The notes beneath the pieces were generated by a model. That model searched no databases and was not told the origin of the DNA. It worked only from the letters and a program-made list of their open reading frames with translations. From contig MHDW01000207.1 in NCBI GenBank assembly GCA_001803645.1, forward strand, positions 9,408 through 15,610: DNA of 6,203 nt, given 5' to 3'. The DNA comes from Nitrospirae bacterium GWC2_42_7 (lineage in GTDB: Bacteria > Nitrospirota > Thermodesulfovibrionia > Thermodesulfovibrionales > UBA6898). Positions 5,668-6,203 of the stretch are shown here, piece by piece. A program made the position numbers and the translations under genes. Position 1 is the stretch's first letter. Each line of letters begins with the position of its first letter.

Positions 5668-6203
5668 TTAAACTGAGCTGTGTCCGACATAGGCAGGCAG
5701 ACAAACCTCAAATGTTGTACCCTTTCCCATCTGGCTCTTTATATCGATTGTACCCTGATGCTCCCTTACAATACCGTAGACCATGGCCAGCCCAAGCCCT
5801 GTCCCTTTGCCCGGGGCCTTTGTTGTAAAAAATGGATCGAATATTCTATCTATTATCTCATTTGGAATACCTGTGCCTGTATCGGAAATTCTCAGGCATG
5901 CATACGTTCCGGGCTTCAGCAAAGGATATCTGTTATCATTTCTCTCTATTTTTCTCATGGAAGTGCTGACTGTGATAGTCCCGCTATTTGGGATAGCATC
6001 TCCTGCATTCATTAAAAGATTCACTATGACCTGCTCCAATTGGGAACTGTCGCCTTTGATAACAGGTATCTCATCATTAAGCTCCTTTTTTACTTCAATT
6101 TCCTTCTTTTTCATCACCCTTTCAACCAGTTCGATCGCATCCCTCAACGCGTCGTTCAAATTCATCGGCAGGGCAAGAAATTCGACTTTTCTGGCAAAAC
6201 CCA
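5668..6203 (-). CDS. Sensor histidine kinase, C-terminal ATPase domain, 5' partial
   Basis: The minus-strand frame is open to the window edge; beyond the internal ATG at 6163-6165 it continues upstream as [12 protein letters not shown], which resembles the segment just after the phosphoacceptor helix (compare LLxFSRKQ). The gene therefore begins outside the window and the H-box histidine is not visible. Counting from that internal Met, the HATPase_c domain has an N box (N49, N53, D56 in [10 protein letters not shown]), G1 box DTGTGIP (95-101), F box FDPFFTTK (109-116) and G2 box GKGTGLGLA (119-127). The protein ends ten residues after FEVCLP (163-165 region of the fragment), so no receiver domain follows. 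The N, F and G2 sequences are of the NtrB-like kind common in PAS-containing kinases. It would phosphorylate a response regulator that is not in view. It converges on the AmmeMemoRadiSam operon with no sign of a functional link. Confidence 0.93.
   Translation of the reverse strand, partial: GFARKVEFLALPMNLNDALRDAIELVERVMKKKEIEVKKELNDEIPVIKGDSSQLEQVIVNLLMNAGDAIPNSGTITVSTSMRKIERNDNRYPLLKPGTYACLRISDTGTGIPNEIIDRIFDPFFTTKAPGKGTGLGLAMVYGIVREHQGTIDIKSQMGKGTTFEVCLPAYVGHSSV

Noticed and set aside
5680..6015. Plus-strand 111-residue ORF opposite the kinase
   Set aside because: It lies antisense to a clear HATPase domain, has no recognisable motifs and is composed like a shadow frame.

Overview
The window suggests an uncultured anaerobic or sediment/groundwater bacterium of moderate GC (low-to-mid 40s percent by eye). 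The combination of an AmmeMemoRadiSam locus, a secreted M6 protease, C-rich CCACCCC/CCCCTCC palindromes and a GTCATTGCGAG...CTCGCAATGAC palindrome would fit Nitrospirota or a deltaproteobacterial lineage. That placement is inference; there is no marker gene here.

Layout. (1) Nt 2-2485, plus strand: the C-terminal 827 residues of a secreted M6 (immune inhibitor A-like) zinc metalloprotease followed by FN3/Ig-like beta-sandwich repeats; its N-terminus lies upstream of the window. (2) Nt 2523-5392, plus strand: a tight three-gene AmmeMemoRadiSam cluster. It holds the radical SAM enzyme AmrS, then a tiny Tat-leader-like protein whose end overlaps the next gene, then a lipoprotein fusion of a MEMO domain (AmrB) and an AMMECR1 domain (AmrA). 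(3) Nt 5393-5667: a convergent intergenic region made almost entirely of C-rich/G-rich hairpin repeats, including a 30-bp tandem repeat in which each unit looks like a small rho-independent terminator. (4) Nt 5668-6203, minus strand: the C-terminal ATPase domain of a sensor histidine kinase, whose N-terminus lies beyond the window.

The three AmmeMemoRadiSam genes are co-oriented, separated by 1 nt and then overlapping by 17 nt, so they are probably co-transcribed and translationally coupled. MEMO, AMMECR1 and this radical SAM family are known to co-occur, and I know of no settled substrate. The most unusual point is that in both downstream genes a palindromic repeat lies in frame, without stops, between a good ribosome-binding site plus ATG and the conserved part of the protein. 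The small middle protein also looks like the detached Tat leader and linker that many AmrS proteins carry at their own N-terminus, whereas the AmrS here has no leader.
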